A stretch of DNA of 43,268 nucleotides, taken from Anaerolineales bacterium (GTDB taxonomy: Bacteria > Chloroflexota > Anaerolineae > Anaerolineales > Villigracilaceae). The first letter of the stretch is position 1. The number at the start of each line of letters is the position of its first letter. The translations under genes and the position numbers were made by a program. The notes beneath the pieces are model-generated. The model was not told the DNA's origin. It made no database searches and worked only from the letters and a program-made list of their open reading frames with translations. Of this stretch, positions 7,145 to 16,415 are shown in pieces. The stretch lies in NCBI GenBank assembly GCA_016928525.1, contig JAFGKO010000141.1, forward strand, positions 1 to 43,268. The letters run 5' to 3'.

Positions 7145-9199
7145 ATGAACAGATTATCAAACTCTACCTCCCCCTACCTGCTCCAACACGCCGGCAACCC
7201 CGTAAACTGGCATCCCTGGGATGAGGAAGCCCTGGCAAAGGCCAAAGCCGAAAACAAGCCCATCTTCCTGAGCATCGGCTATGCCGCCTGTCATTGGTGC
7301 CACGTCATGGCGCACGAATCCTTCGAAGACCCGGAAACCGCCGCGCTGATGAACGAGCGCTTCGTCAACATCAAAGTGGACCGCGAGGAACGTCCCGACC
7401 TGGACAGCATTTACATGTCCGCCACCCAGGCGATGACCGGTTCTGGCGGCTGGCCTATGTCGGTCTTCCTGACCCCTGACCTGCAACCGTTCTACGCGGG
7501 CACCTACTTTCCTCCGGTGCGCCGCTATAACATGCCCTCCTTCCGTGAAGTATTGCAGGCGCTAGCCGGGATATGGGAAAGCGAGCGAGAAAAAGCCATC
7601 GACTCAGCGCAGCGTATCACGGCTCATATTCGGTCAAATACAACACTGAGCAGCTATGAACTATCCCTTGAGCAGGATCACCTGGACCTGGCCGTTAAAA
7701 ACCTGCTGGACAGCTACGATTGGGGCTATGGCGGTTGGGGCGACGCGCCTAAATTTCCGCAAGCGATGTCCATAGAGTTTTTACTTCGCCGCCACATTGT
7801 GGGTCACAGCGCAGCGCGGGAATCCGCCGTCCATGCGCTGCGTGCGATGGCGCGCGGTGGCATATACGATGTGGTCGGTGGAGGCTTCTCACGTTACTCT
7901 ACCGATAATTTCTGGAGAGTGCCTCATTTCGAGAAAATGCTCTATGATAACGCCCTGCTTGCACGCGCCTATCTGCACGCCTGGCAAATCACCAAAGAAC
8001 CGGAATTCAAACGGGGCGTCGAAGAAACGCTCGATTTCGTTGCGCGTGAGATGACCCATCCTGATGGCGGCTTCTACTCATCCCTGGATGCCGACTCCGA
8101 GGGTGAAGAAGGTAAATTCTACATTTGGACGAGAGAAGAGATTAGAGAACAGTTATTAGAGGATAGTGATTTTTTTGAAGCGGCCTATGGAATTACCGAA
8201 CGCGGGAATTGGGAGGGCAAGACCGTTTTACAACGTGCATTGGACAACTCTACCCTGGCTGCCCGCTTCAACCTGGACCCTGAAACTGTCGCCACTAAAC
8301 TGGCCGATTGCCATGCCAAACTGCTCGCCGCCCGCGCCGAACGCGTCCGCCCCGGTACCGACGACAAGGTGCTCACCGCTTGGAACGGTTTGATGCTGGC
8401 GACCGTGGCCGAGGCGGCGCGGGTACTTGAAGGCACAGAAAGGGGAGAAACCTATTACACCATGGCTACGCGCAGTGGAGAGTTTTTACTGACTGCCTTA
8501 CGGCCTGATGGACGCCTGCGGCGTTCATGGCGAGATGGCAAAGCCACGGGTGAAGTATTCCTCGAAGATTATGCCGCCCTGATCCTGGGCTTGCTGGAAC
8601 TCTATCAAACCGATTTCAATAATCACTGGTTCGCCTCCGCGCTGGAGTTGGCGGAGGAGATGATCGAACGTTTCAGCGACCCCGATGGTGGCTTTTTCGA
8701 CACACCTGCTGATGGCGAGAAGCTGGTCATCCGCCCGAAGGATTTGCAGGACAATGCCACTCCATCCGGGAATGCGCTGGCCTGCGAAGCGCTGCTCAAG
8801 CTGGCAGCCTTCACCGAAAATGGTTCCTACCGCGACCTGGCAGAGAATGCCCTGAAAACGGTTGCCGAGGCAGCCGTCCGTTACCCGACTGCCTTTGCAC
8901 GCTGGCTGTCCGCGGCGGATTTCGCCTTGGGAAACGTGAAGCAGGTTGCAGTCCTGGGAGAGGCGCAGGATAAAAACTTCCTGGAGTTGATCCAGGTCCT
9001 TCGAAGCGAATACAGGCCAAACGTCATTGTAGCTGCGTCTTCATATCCACCTGAAAAAGATGCACCATCCTTACTTGCAGAGCGCCCATTGCTGAACGGA
9101 AACCCGTCTGCTTATGTGTGCGAGGGGTTTGTGTGCAAACAACCCACAATACGTGCTGCTGAATTACAAGCACATTTGCAAATGCAGAAAAAGGAGTGA
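7145..9199 (+). CDS. YyaL/SSP411-type protein: thioredoxin-like domain plus (alpha/alpha)6 domain
   Basis: 684 residues. The N-terminal thioredoxin-fold domain (DUF255-like, about residues 1-165) carries [13 protein letters not shown] and the CHWCH redox motif at 49-53. The rest has N-acylglucosamine 2-epimerase/cellobiose-epimerase-like helical repeats ([48 protein letters not shown]). This full-length architecture is widespread and its enzymatic role is undefined. The start [16 protein letters not shown] matches the conserved family N-terminus, so the upstream open frame to 6842 is not used. The mgtC-like gene follows after 2 bp. Confidence 0.9.
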   Translation: MNRLSNSTSPYLLQHAGNPVNWHPWDEEALAKAKAENKPIFLSIGYAACHWCHVMAHESFEDPETAALMNERFVNIKVDREERPDLDSIYMSATQAMTGSGGWPMSVFLTPDLQPFYAGTYFPPVRRYNMPSFREVLQALAGIWESEREKAIDSAQRITAHIRSNTTLSSYELSLEQDHLDLAVKNLLDSYDWGYGGWGDAPKFPQAMSIEFLLRRHIVGHSAARESAVHALRAMARGGIYDVVGGGFSRYSTDNFWRVPHFEKMLYDNALLARAYLHAWQITKEPEFKRGVEETLDFVAREMTHPDGGFYSSLDADSEGEEGKFYIWTREEIREQLLEDSDFFEAAYGITERGNWEGKTVLQRALDNSTLAARFNLDPETVATKLADCHAKLLAARAERVRPGTDDKVLTAWNGLMLATVAEAARVLEGTERGETYYTMATRSGEFLLTALRPDGRLRRSWRDGKATGEVFLEDYAALILGLLELYQTDFNNHWFASALELAEEMIERFSDPDGGFFDTPADGEKLVIRPKDLQDNATPSGNALACEALLKLAAFTENGSYRDLAENALKTVAEAAVRYPTAFARWLSAADFALGNVKQVAVLGEAQDKNFLELIQVLRSEYRPNVIVAASSYPPEKDAPSLLAERPLLNGNPSAYVCEGFVCKQPTIRAAELQAHLQMQKKE

Positions 9200-9201
9200 C
9201 A

Positions 9202-9840
9202 ATGGAACTAACAATTGAATTGTTGATTAAATTAGGCGCAGCACTGCTGGTAGGCGGTCTGATCGGAGCAGAGAGAGAATTCCGTGACAAAGCCGCTGGG
9301 TTTCGCACCATCATCTTCATCACTGTGGGAGCAACGCTTTTCACAATATTTTCTGCAATCCTGGCCGGGGACGAAAATGACCCTGCTCGCGTTGCTGCCA
9401 ATATCGTCACCGGGATTGGTTTCCTGGGAGCCGGAGCAATCATGCGTGAGGGCGGGCGCGTAGCCGGGTTAACCACTGCGGCCACCATCTGGCTGTCAGC
9501 CGCTTTGGGTATGGGCATTGGAAGTGGCCAATATCTTTTGGTCGCCGCTGCAACGATTGTGATCCTGTTTGTCTTGTGGATATTCCCCATCTTCGAGCAT
9601 TGGATCGACAACATTCGCGAATCTCGCACCTACAAGGTGCATATTCCCCTTGACAGCGAAAAGGCAACCGCGCTGGACGATGTATTTAATTCACTGGCAA
9701 TGCACATTTTTAAACGGCATATCATCAAAAGCAAAGAGTATATGATCTGCACATGGACAGCGCAGGGTACACCCAAGAATCACGAAAAGCTGATCGCGAC
9801 TCTGTTGTCAGACAAAGATGTGCTGGAGTTTGATTACTGA
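9202..9840 (+). CDS. MgtC/SapB family membrane protein
   Basis: 212 residues with an N-terminal MgtC domain of four to five transmembrane helices: LLVGGLIGAEREFRDKAAGFRT, then VAANIVTGIGFLGAGAI and GLTTAATIWLSAALGMGIGSG. A cytoplasmic C-terminal domain of about 75 residues with an ACT-like pattern follows. MgtC proteins are linked to Mg2+ limitation and modulate membrane partners; they are not proven transporters. The ATG at 9202 is preceded by AAGGAG. The 2-bp spacing from the YyaL-like gene suggests an operon, and a terminator follows. Confidence 0.88.
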   Translation: MELTIELLIKLGAALLVGGLIGAEREFRDKAAGFRTIIFITVGATLFTIFSAILAGDENDPARVAANIVTGIGFLGAGAIMREGGRVAGLTTAATIWLSAALGMGIGSGQYLLVAAATIVILFVLWIFPIFEHWIDNIRESRTYKVHIPLDSEKATALDDVFNSLAMHIFKRHIIKSKEYMICTWTAQGTPKNHEKLIATLLSDKDVLEFDY

Positions 9841-9847
9841 ACTGACA

Positions 9848-9888
9848 ACAAAAAAGACGCTCCCACAAGCTGAGAGCGCCTTTTTTGT
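9848..9888. terminator. Bidirectional terminator between mgtC-like gene and tatA
   Basis: An ACAAAAAAG arm and a CTTTTTTGT arm flank a CGCTC/GAGCG stem. It can terminate the plus-strand mgtC-like gene and the minus-strand tatA gene. Confidence 0.8.
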
Positions 9889-9900
9889 CTTAATTTGATA

Positions 9901-10095
9901 TTATTTTTCTTCTGCTTTAGCTTCATCATCCTTCTCGCCTTTTTCTTCCTCGGGCTTACCAACACCGTCCCTGAAAGAACGGATACCCTTACCCAGCTCG
10001 CCTGCGATTTTCGCAATACGTCCGGGACCAAAGAGAAGTAAGACAACGACAAGAATGATTAGCAATTCTGGAAGACCTGGGGCCCTACCAAACAT
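9901..10095 (-). CDS. tatA: Twin-arginine translocase subunit TatA/E
   Basis: A 64-residue protein with the standard layout: a short N-terminus, one transmembrane helix (about residues 8-22, PELLIILVVVLLLFGP), the FGPGRIAKI hinge, an amphipathic helix (AGELGKGIRSFRDGV) and a charged Glu/Lys tail. TatA multimers form the passage for folded proteins with RR signal peptides. AAGGAG lies before the ATG. No tatC is nearby, so this is a dispersed tat gene. Confidence 0.92.
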   Translation of the reverse strand: MFGRAPGLPELLIILVVVLLLFGPGRIAKIAGELGKGIRSFRDGVGKPEEEKGEKDDEAKAEEK

Positions 10096-10251
10096 AACTT
10101 TCTCCTTATATGATATTACCGTTATCCTACCACAATCAAGAACTTTTGACTATCTCTCGTACCGCAATAATTTTTAAAGCTGTAGGGTTAGCCGCCACAT
10201 ATCGAAGAACAAACTCCAAATCTAACCTAATAATCCGATGTGGTTGCGGCA

Positions 10252-11355
10252 CTAGGAATCCCTTCCCCAGATCACACCTTCGATGAAACGAACCACGCGG
10301 CGCAAGAATGATCGGATTCTTGCCCACAGGCGATACCGTCGAGGATAGACTTTTCTCTCAGAGGGCAACGGCCCGGTCCATTCAGCCGCGAGCGCACCCC
10401 AGGTGAGACCCGCCCCAAACCCAACAAAGACAACCTTGTGCCCGGGTCGGAGCCTGCCATCTTCCAAGGCCTCGACTGTTGCGATCGGGATAGAGGCTGT
10501 AGACGTATTTCCATAGCGGTCAAGATTGACCACAAAGCGCTCTAAAGGCAACTTCAATCCGCGTGCTGCCGCCTCTATGATGCGGATGTTCGCCTGGTGC
10601 GGGATAATCCAATTCAATTCATCCAGTTTAATGCCAGAATCATCCAGCACCTCATGCGTAGCTTGAGCCATCACACGCGTAGCAAAGCGAAACACTTCCT
10701 TGCCGTCCATTTCGATAAAATGCTTACCAGCTTGCAATGTGGCTTCAGTAGCGGGGTGTTTACTGCCACCACCCTGCACGATGAGTGAATCGCCGCCAGA
10801 ACCGTCAGAGTGCATAACGGCTGAAAGCACGCCCCCAGGCATTTCACTGGCCTGCAAGACAAATGCACCAGCCCCATCTCCAAACAGGATACAGGTGTTG
10901 CGATCCTGCCAGTTGACAAACCGAGAGAGCGTCTCTGAGCCAATGATCAGCGCATTTTGGATCGACCCGCTGCGGATAGACTGCGCCGCCATATTGATTG
11001 CATAAATGAACCCAGAGCAAGCAGCCAGCAAATCAAATGCGCCCGCTTTGGTCGCGCCGATGCGATCCTGCACCAGGCAAGCCGTAGCCGGGAAAATATG
11101 CTCTGGCGTTGAGGTCGAGCAAATGATCAGGTCAATATCGGTTGGTCGCAGGTTCGCTACCTGTAAGGCTTTTATGGATGCTTCCACCGCCAGAGAGGCT
11201 GTCGTCTGGCCTTCATCAACGATATGCCGTTCGCGAATGCCCGTACGATCACGTATCCATGCATCGTTTGTGTCCACTATTTTTGACAAATCATCATTGG
11301 TCAAGATGGTCTCAGGTACAGACATGCCCCAACCAGTAATATGAGCAAATGGCAT
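10252..11355 (-). CDS. fabH: Beta-ketoacyl-ACP synthase III (KAS III)
   Basis: Initiates type II fatty acid synthesis by condensing acyl-CoA (acetyl or branched) with malonyl-ACP. Cys113 (AACSGF), His253 (IPHQAN) and Asn283 (GNTSTAS) form the expected triad. At 367 residues it is longer than the usual 310-330 because of a basic C-terminal tail of about 40 residues (RKVYPRRYRLWARIRSFLRR...), possibly a membrane-associating amphipathic helix (inference). GAGG precedes the start. It is 12 bp downstream of fabF copy 2, so the two form an operon. Confidence 0.93.
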   Translation of the reverse strand: MPFAHITGWGMSVPETILTNDDLSKIVDTNDAWIRDRTGIRERHIVDEGQTTASLAVEASIKALQVANLRPTDIDLIICSTSTPEHIFPATACLVQDRIGATKAGAFDLLAACSGFIYAINMAAQSIRSGSIQNALIIGSETLSRFVNWQDRNTCILFGDGAGAFVLQASEMPGGVLSAVMHSDGSGGDSLIVQGGGSKHPATEATLQAGKHFIEMDGKEVFRFATRVMAQATHEVLDDSGIKLDELNWIIPHQANIRIIEAAARGLKLPLERFVVNLDRYGNTSTASIPIATVEALEDGRLRPGHKVVFVGFGAGLTWGALAAEWTGPLPSERKVYPRRYRLWARIRSFLRRVVRFIEGVIWGRDS

Positions 11356-11367
11356 GAGATTCCTCGA

Positions 11368-12606
11368 TTATTTAAAACGACTCAAAATAAGTGTGGCGTT
11401 ATGACCGCCGAACCCAAATGAATTCGACATGACATGCTCGGGTGTGGCCTGGCGCGCTTGGTTCGGGACATAATCTAAGTCGCATTCAGGGTCAGGGGTT
11501 TCATAATTGATCGTCCCCGGCAAAATGCCATCTTGCAAGACCTTCACACAAACAACTGCTTCTAAAGCGCCAGAAGCGCCCAGCAAGTGACCGGTCATGG
11601 ATTTAGTAGATGAGACAGGGATACTGTAGGCATACTTCCCAAAGACGGTTTTGATGGCTGCCGTTTCACTCTTGTCATTCAAGGGAGTAGAAGTGCCGTG
11701 CGCATTGATATAACCGATATCCGCCGGCATTAATCCAGCATTGTCCAACGCATACTGCATGGAAAGCGCCGCCCCCGCTCCGTTCTCAGCCGGGGCAGAC
11801 ACGTGATACGCATCATCGGATGTGCCATATCCGCCTACTTCGCACAGAATTCTCGCGCCGCGCGCCTGTGCGTGTTCCAGCGACTCAAGGAGGAGAATAC
11901 CAGCCCCCTCTGCCATCAAGAACCCATCGCGATCCTTATCGAAGGGGCGTGAGGCCCTCTGTGGGTCATCATTGCGCGTGGAGAGCGCGCCCATCACATT
12001 CATCCCGCCCATTGCCAGGGCCACTATAGAGGCCTCGGACGCGCCTGCAATCATTGCATCAACAGTGCCCCGACGGATCATTTCGGCCGCTTCACCGATT
12101 GCATTGGAGCCTGAAGCGCAAGCTGTTGCCAGTGCCATGTTTGGGCCACGCACACCGAAGCGGATGGCAATCATACCGGCTGCGCTATCCGAAATCATCA
12201 TCGGAATAAGAAATGGACTAATCCTATCTGGGCCGCGTTCACGCATGACCTCAGCCTGCTCCAGCAACGTAGAAATGCCGCCTATCCCTGAACCAATCAA
12301 AACCCCAACCCGGTCACGATTCGACTCATCAATAGAAAAATCTGCCTGCTCGAGCGCTTCAAACGTGGCAGCCATTGCAAATTGTGTGAAACGATCCATC
12401 TTACGGGCTTCGCGCACACCCAGTAAAGCAACACCATCAAAGCCTTTGACCTCGGCGGCAAACTTCGTCTTATGCTGGCTGGCATCAAAATGGGTAATGA
12501 GAGCAGCACCGGATTTACCCGCAAGCAGCGCACCCCAGGTTTCATTCACATTATTTCCCACAGGACTGATACAACCCAGGCCAGTCACTACAACGCGTTT
12601 TCTCAT
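11368..12606 (-). CDS. fabF: Beta-ketoacyl-ACP synthase II (KAS II), copy 2
   Basis: A 412-residue elongation condensing enzyme with Cys163 (TACASG), His303 (NAHGTS) and His340 (KSMTGH) at the same positions as copy 1. The start at 12606 (MRKRVVVTGLGCISPVG) follows AGGAG; a longer in-frame extension to 12717 lacks support and does not match the family N-terminus. It pairs with fabH directly downstream. The two fabF proteins share the same frame of motifs but differ at many positions, so they are diverged paralogs and not a recent duplication. Confidence 0.95.
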   Translation of the reverse strand: MRKRVVVTGLGCISPVGNNVNETWGALLAGKSGAALITHFDASQHKTKFAAEVKGFDGVALLGVREARKMDRFTQFAMAATFEALEQADFSIDESNRDRVGVLIGSGIGGISTLLEQAEVMRERGPDRISPFLIPMMISDSAAGMIAIRFGVRGPNMALATACASGSNAIGEAAEMIRRGTVDAMIAGASEASIVALAMGGMNVMGALSTRNDDPQRASRPFDKDRDGFLMAEGAGILLLESLEHAQARGARILCEVGGYGTSDDAYHVSAPAENGAGAALSMQYALDNAGLMPADIGYINAHGTSTPLNDKSETAAIKTVFGKYAYSIPVSSTKSMTGHLLGASGALEAVVCVKVLQDGILPGTINYETPDPECDLDYVPNQARQATPEHVMSNSFGFGGHNATLILSRFK

Positions 12607-12762
12607 AAATACTCCTAAATTAAAAGGGGTTTTCCGCATAAGCCGGGATTGAGGCCCGAAATTTGTGTCGGTAGATCCTAAAAAGGGAATGGGACAAGAT
12701 AACATCCTGTCCCTCAAGGGTCTTGCTGTTATAACACAGGCTTTTGAAAAGCGATGCGCCGC

Positions 12763-13971
12763 TTATCTTGCGAGATAATCCATAGTCGACCAAATTTGCC
12801 GGATATGGAGTTTGTCATGTTCAGCCATGAACTTGACCAGCTCTTGTAAATCCGTAGGTCCAAAAATAGCATGCCGGGCCTTGCGCTGCCATTCAACACT
12901 CAAGCCTCGCAACAAATTCACCGTTTGCATCCTTGCGGAAGTGAAATCCACTAAAGCCTGGGAAAAATCCTGGTTGTTGTAGTTGCGCTCTTTAGCCCAC
13001 TCCGCTGTAACACGGGCAGGGATGAAGGGCTCGTCAAACTCCAGCAACATACGTAAACGCGGAAGATTGACTTCCAACTCCGTGTCCCGAAGATGGCAGA
13101 CAATCTCGGTCAGGCTCCACTCTGTAGGGATAGGACGGCGCGTCAATTCCAGACCCAAAGCCTGCTTCACCAACTCTGAAACGACAGCCGGGGTGGAGAC
13201 CATCACCGCGACGAACGCCTCAGGAGTGGAAACAGCAGGCTCAAGCGTGGAAAGATCGGCGCTTTCCAACCAGGGGCGTAAGTCTGCGATCGAACCACGA
13301 CCAGCCAGGTCAATTCCAGCGGGTGGTGGAGCATCCGTTGCGTTGATCCAGTAAGTAGGCAAACCCAGGGCGTGGGAACCAGGCAGATCCCTTTTTACAT
13401 CATCCCCTACCATCACGACGGATCCATCCGGCCAGCCCATGCGTCCCAACACCTCGGCAAAGTAGGCCGGATCAGGCTTTGCAAAATGGAATGCCTCGTA
13501 GGCAGACACAACCCCGAAGGGAAATTGCTCCGGCGGCAACCCAGCCCAACGCAACCGATGGTGAATAGCAACCAGCGGAAAAAGCGGATTGGTAGCAATT
13601 GCCAAGCGATAATCCTGACTCAGCGCCCACTCCACCAATGCCACCGCTTCAGGCATGGGTTTGGTCAGATGGCTCAAGGTGGGAAAGACTTCTTCGTAAA
13701 ACCGATCGATGCGCGGCTGCAGCACATCTCGTTCGATGCCCAGTTTTGGGAAAAATTCTGCATCAAAGACCTGCCGCAAAGTCCGAGAAGGATCATTATT
13801 TGCCATCATCTTGCGCGTGCCCGCCATAAGAGCAGCTAGCATCAAATCAGGCTTTACCTGGTCTGCCAAAAAAACCGATAACGCCTGAAAATAGGCCGGG
13901 ATAAAGACATCCAAATTGGTATCCAGCAGGGTGTCATCAAGGTCGAGCAATAGTGATAATGCCAGGTTCAT
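12763..13971 (-). CDS. HAD-family hydrolase fused to a DinB-like domain
   Basis: 402 residues. The N-terminal half is a HAD phosphatase: nucleophile motif DLDDTLLDTN (Asp10, Asp12), ATNPLFP as motif II and VMVGDDVKRDLPG as motif IV. After a linker at about residues 255-275, the C-terminal 125 residues look like a DinB_2/YfiT-like four-helix bundle: TEWSLTEIVCHLRDTE and FMAEHDKLHIRQI supply three spaced histidines. I have not seen this pairing as a standard architecture. The substrate is unknown. The start at 13971 matches the HAD domain start but lacks a strong ribosome site; ATG at 14034 is an alternative. Confidence 0.75.
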   Translation of the reverse strand: MNLALSLLLDLDDTLLDTNLDVFIPAYFQALSVFLADQVKPDLMLAALMAGTRKMMANNDPSRTLRQVFDAEFFPKLGIERDVLQPRIDRFYEEVFPTLSHLTKPMPEAVALVEWALSQDYRLAIATNPLFPLVAIHHRLRWAGLPPEQFPFGVVSAYEAFHFAKPDPAYFAEVLGRMGWPDGSVVMVGDDVKRDLPGSHALGLPTYWINATDAPPPAGIDLAGRGSIADLRPWLESADLSTLEPAVSTPEAFVAVMVSTPAVVSELVKQALGLELTRRPIPTEWSLTEIVCHLRDTELEVNLPRLRMLLEFDEPFIPARVTAEWAKERNYNNQDFSQALVDFTSARMQTVNLLRGLSVEWQRKARHAIFGPTDLQELVKFMAEHDKLHIRQIWSTMDYLAR

Positions 13972-14027
13972 GTTTGCATCTTTGCCGGTAGAAGCCTGTA
14001 CTCCCCCTCGAGCGCGCGGTAGTATGC

Positions 14028-14357
14028 TCATTCTTTGATTTCGAACGTGAAAGGCAGGTGGTGACACTCACCGCAACCAACATGCGGTTCGTCAACATGT
14101 CGCTTGGTCTTTTCACAAAAGGCTGTGACCTGCACGCGGCGTTGAAAAACGGCGCTCAATGGGCGTATTACCTTGCCTCGCAACTGCAGGAACTCACAGG
14201 CGTTTGCCAGTTGGATGCCTGGTACCTGACAGGTTTTGCACAGGTCAGGTGTCCAGCGTTCGCCAGAAGCCTGTAGTAACCGACATTCCTCGAGGTTTCG
14301 CCCACGATAGTAATCACCATAAAAGTACTTACATTCTTTTCCTGCAGGGGTTCGCAT
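14028..14357 (-). CDS. Cysteine-rich protein of unknown function
   Basis: 109 residues with about ten cysteines: ECKYFYGDYYRGRNLEECRLL, WTPDLCKTCQVP, NACEFLQLRG, AFCEKTKR and VGCGECHHLPF. The spacing suggests two metal-binding (zinc or Fe-S) modules. The start at 14357 has GGAAGG at good distance. It sits between efp and the HAD-DinB gene, all on the minus strand. No named family is recognised. Confidence 0.7.
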   Translation of the reverse strand: MRTPAGKECKYFYGDYYRGRNLEECRLLQASGERWTPDLCKTCQVPGIQLANACEFLQLRGKVIRPLSAVFQRRVQVTAFCEKTKRHVDEPHVGCGECHHLPFTFEIKE

Positions 14358-14376
14358 ACTACCTTCCCACAAATAT

Positions 14377-14416
14377 TAACGGATGACAAGAGACGGTTGC
14401 CTCCTATCATCCGTTA
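14377..14416. promoter_or_regulatory. Inverted repeat between efp and the cysteine-rich gene
   Basis: TAACGGATGA (14377-14386) and TCATCCGTTA (14407-14416) form a perfect 10-bp dyad with a 20-nt loop. It lies 20 bp upstream of the cysteine-rich gene start and downstream of efp. No T-tract follows on the minus strand, so an operator or RNA hairpin is as likely as a terminator. Confidence 0.45.
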
Positions 14417-14435
14417 GTACATAGCCAACACAATT

Positions 14436-14993
14436 TTACACACGTGTGATGTATTCACCTGTGCGGGTGTCAATCCGAATAACGTCGCCAACGTTGACAA
14501 AATTCGGCACTTGAACCTGTAAGCCTGTCTGCACACGCACTTTTTTGGTCACACCTGTAGCCGTATCACCACGGATGGCCATGTCCGCTTCAACTACTTC
14601 CAGGTCGACAGAAGTAGGCAATTCGATATCAATCGCATCGCCATCATAGAAAGTCAGCTTGACTTCCAGACCCTCAGTCAGATACAAGGCATCGTCGCCC
14701 AGTACATCACCTTTGATGGCAGGTTGCTCGAAGGTTTCGTTATCCATGAAATGATAAAACTCACCATCTGAATACAAATATTGCACGTTGTGATATTCCA
14801 GGCGCACATCCTGCACAGATTGACCTGAACTGAAAGTTTTATCGATGGTTGCACCTGTCAACATGTTACGGGCTTTCACACGGATATTTGCATTCCCACG
14901 ACCGGTTTTGTTGTGGCTGTAATCCAGCACTTTGAAAAGCTGACCGTCGAATTCGAAGGTCACGCCTTTGCGGAGTTCATTGACATCAATCAT
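14436..14993 (-). CDS. efp: Translation elongation factor P
   Basis: A 185-residue three-domain protein that relieves ribosome stalling at polyproline. MIDVNELRKGVTFEFDGQLFKVLD, YSDGEFYHFMDNETFEQ and the end VGDVIRIDTRTGEYITRV are diagnostic. The tip loop reads KTGRGNA, so the residue at the place of E. coli Lys34 is Arg32, and the preceding Pro is Thr. The start at 14993 follows GTGAGG; a longer in-frame extension to 15080 lacks family support. Arginine at this position recalls EarP-type rhamnosylated EF-P, but earP is not in this window. Confidence 0.95.
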   Translation of the reverse strand: MIDVNELRKGVTFEFDGQLFKVLDYSHNKTGRGNANIRVKARNMLTGATIDKTFSSGQSVQDVRLEYHNVQYLYSDGEFYHFMDNETFEQPAIKGDVLGDDALYLTEGLEVKLTFYDGDAIDIELPTSVDLEVVEADMAIRGDTATGVTKKVRVQTGLQVQVPNFVNVGDVIRIDTRTGEYITRV

Positions 14994-15104
14994 TCTTGCC
15001 TCACTTTGAGAGTATGGTTCCCAGGAACCGAAATAATTGCAAACGGGCGGATTATAGCGCAAGGTTATCCTGGCTGACAAGACCTGTGGCTGCTAATTGG
15101 GGCG

Positions 15105-15593
15105 CTAATGTCCCGCGTCTTCATCCCGGAGTAGCTTCACGGCATGCTCCAACACGGGCAACACCACTTGCACATTCTCAAGCGCACCTTTCGGACTGCC
15201 CGGCAGGTTGATAATCAACGTCCGCTTACGGATGCCCGAAATCGCACGTGACAGCATGGCATGCGGCGTAACCTTCAAGCTGGCTGTACGCATGACTTCA
15301 TCGATGCCCGGGGTCAAGCGTTCAACGACTGCGCGGGTAGCCTCGGGTGTGATATCGCGCGGGGCAACACCAGTTCCACCAGTGGTAAGGATGACATCCG
15401 CCTCGTCAGCATCGGACCAGGCCGTCAGCTTGTTTTGGATAGCACCCATCACATCTGGCACAATATCCAGCTTCACCACCTGGTAGCCCTTGGATTCCAC
15501 CAATTCAACCAGCGCCGGGCCAGAAGCATCTGTGCGTTGGCCGCGGGCGGCGCGGTCAGAGACAGTAAGTATTGCAAAACGAATTGTTTTCAT
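15105..15593 (-). CDS. mogA: MogA/MoaB family molybdopterin-binding protein
   Basis: 162 residues of the MoCF-binding fold that adenylates molybdopterin before metal insertion. ILTVSDRAARGQRTDASGP at the N-terminus, TTGGTGVAPRDITPEAT and INLPGSPKGALENV are the characteristic motifs. It is separated from moaCDE by 11 kb but belongs to the same pathway. MogA and MoaB are hard to tell apart by eye; in bacteria without a separate MogA, this protein performs the adenylylation. It lies 37 bp after an acetyltransferase gene. Confidence 0.9.
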   Translation of the reverse strand: MKTIRFAILTVSDRAARGQRTDASGPALVELVESKGYQVVKLDIVPDVMGAIQNKLTAWSDADEADVILTTGGTGVAPRDITPEATRAVVERLTPGIDEVMRTASLKVTPHAMLSRAISGIRKRTLIINLPGSPKGALENVQVVLPVLEHAVKLLRDEDAGH

Positions 15594-15630
15594 TTCAACA
15601 GACCTTTGGCCAAACTTCGGACTAAATGGG

Positions 15631-16053
15631 TCAGATCAAATCCTTTCCATACGGCATCACCCAATCCATATGCTCCCAGCCGCGCTTCTCGTAATAGCGC
15701 ATGGCTTCGTTATTGTCAGTTGTGACCAGCAAATAGCAACGGATGCAACCTTTCGCGCGCAGGCGGGACTCGATCTCTTCCATTAGGCAGGAGCCAATTC
15801 CCTGTCCGCGAAAGGAGGCGGTGACGGCCAAATGATAGAGCAAACCACGGCGTCCGTCAAATCCACCGATCACCGTACCGATAATTTGTCCATTTTCTTC
15901 TGCAACGAGAAACAGACCTGGGTCATAAGCGATCTTTTTCTGGAGCTCATCCGGGGTATCCGAGCGTCCCAGGTTGACGCCTTTTTCCATGGATGCCCAC
16001 AAACTCTCTACTTGAGGATAATCTTCCGGATAGTGAAACTCGCGGATTTGCAC
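15631..16053 (-). CDS. GNAT family N-acetyltransferase (RimI-like)
   Basis: 140 residues with the GNAT core: LLYHLAVTASFRGQGIGSCLMEEIESRL is the acetyl-CoA pyrophosphate loop region and DNNEAMRYYEKRGWEH the C-terminal motif. The substrate is unknown. It begins 2 bp after the response regulator stop codon, so it is the distal gene of an hsp20-lon-regulator-acetyltransferase run. Confidence 0.85.
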   Translation of the reverse strand: MQIREFHYPEDYPQVESLWASMEKGVNLGRSDTPDELQKKIAYDPGLFLVAEENGQIIGTVIGGFDGRRGLLYHLAVTASFRGQGIGSCLMEEIESRLRAKGCIRCYLLVTTDNNEAMRYYEKRGWEHMDWVMPYGKDLI

Positions 16054-16055
16054 GA

Positions 16056-16415
16056 TCAGGGTTGATTGAGGTTACGCTTTAAGATGTCCAACAAATCATC
16101 GGGCATATAAGGTTTTAGCAAGAAACCATTTGCACCGCTTTGGAGACACTCGGTTTCAAGGTTGAGACCGGAGGTCATCACCACACTCAGGTCATTGGTT
16201 TCCGCATTCGCCCGGATCTGAGCCAATACATCCAGGCCATTGGCGTTGGGTAAGTGAACATCCAACAATAATACGTCCGGCCGGTCATGGCAGACCGCTT
16301 CGAAAACATCATCATCCTCACCCAAAGCGACAACCTGGTAACCTTCCATACCTAGCAGCGTTTTGAGTAAAGTAATCATCGTTCGATCATCTTCAGCCAG
16401 CATTATTTTAGGCAT
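16056..16415 (-). CDS. Single-domain response regulator
   Basis: 119 residues, a receiver domain only. Acidic pocket AEDD (Asp9, Asp10), phospho-acceptor Asp52 (LLLDVHLP), Thr81 and Lys101 (LLKPY) are all present. No output domain follows, so it would act through protein-protein contact with a partner not visible here. The start overlaps the end of lon by 8 bp, which suggests coupling. No histidine kinase is in the window. Confidence 0.88.
   Translation of the reverse strand: MPKIMLAEDDRTMITLLKTLLGMEGYQVVALGEDDDVFEAVCHDRPDVLLLDVHLPNANGLDVLAQIRANAETNDLSVVMTSGLNLETECLQSGANGFLLKPYMPDDLLDILKRNLNQP

Noticed and set aside
10136..10327. 63-codon minus-strand frame downstream of fabH
   Set aside because: It overlaps the end of fabH, has no ribosome site, and its composition is not protein-like.
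11822..12652. Long plus-strand open frame opposite fabF copy 2
   Set aside because: It is antisense to a gene with full catalytic motifs, and has Ser/Pro/Arg-rich shadow composition and no ribosome site.
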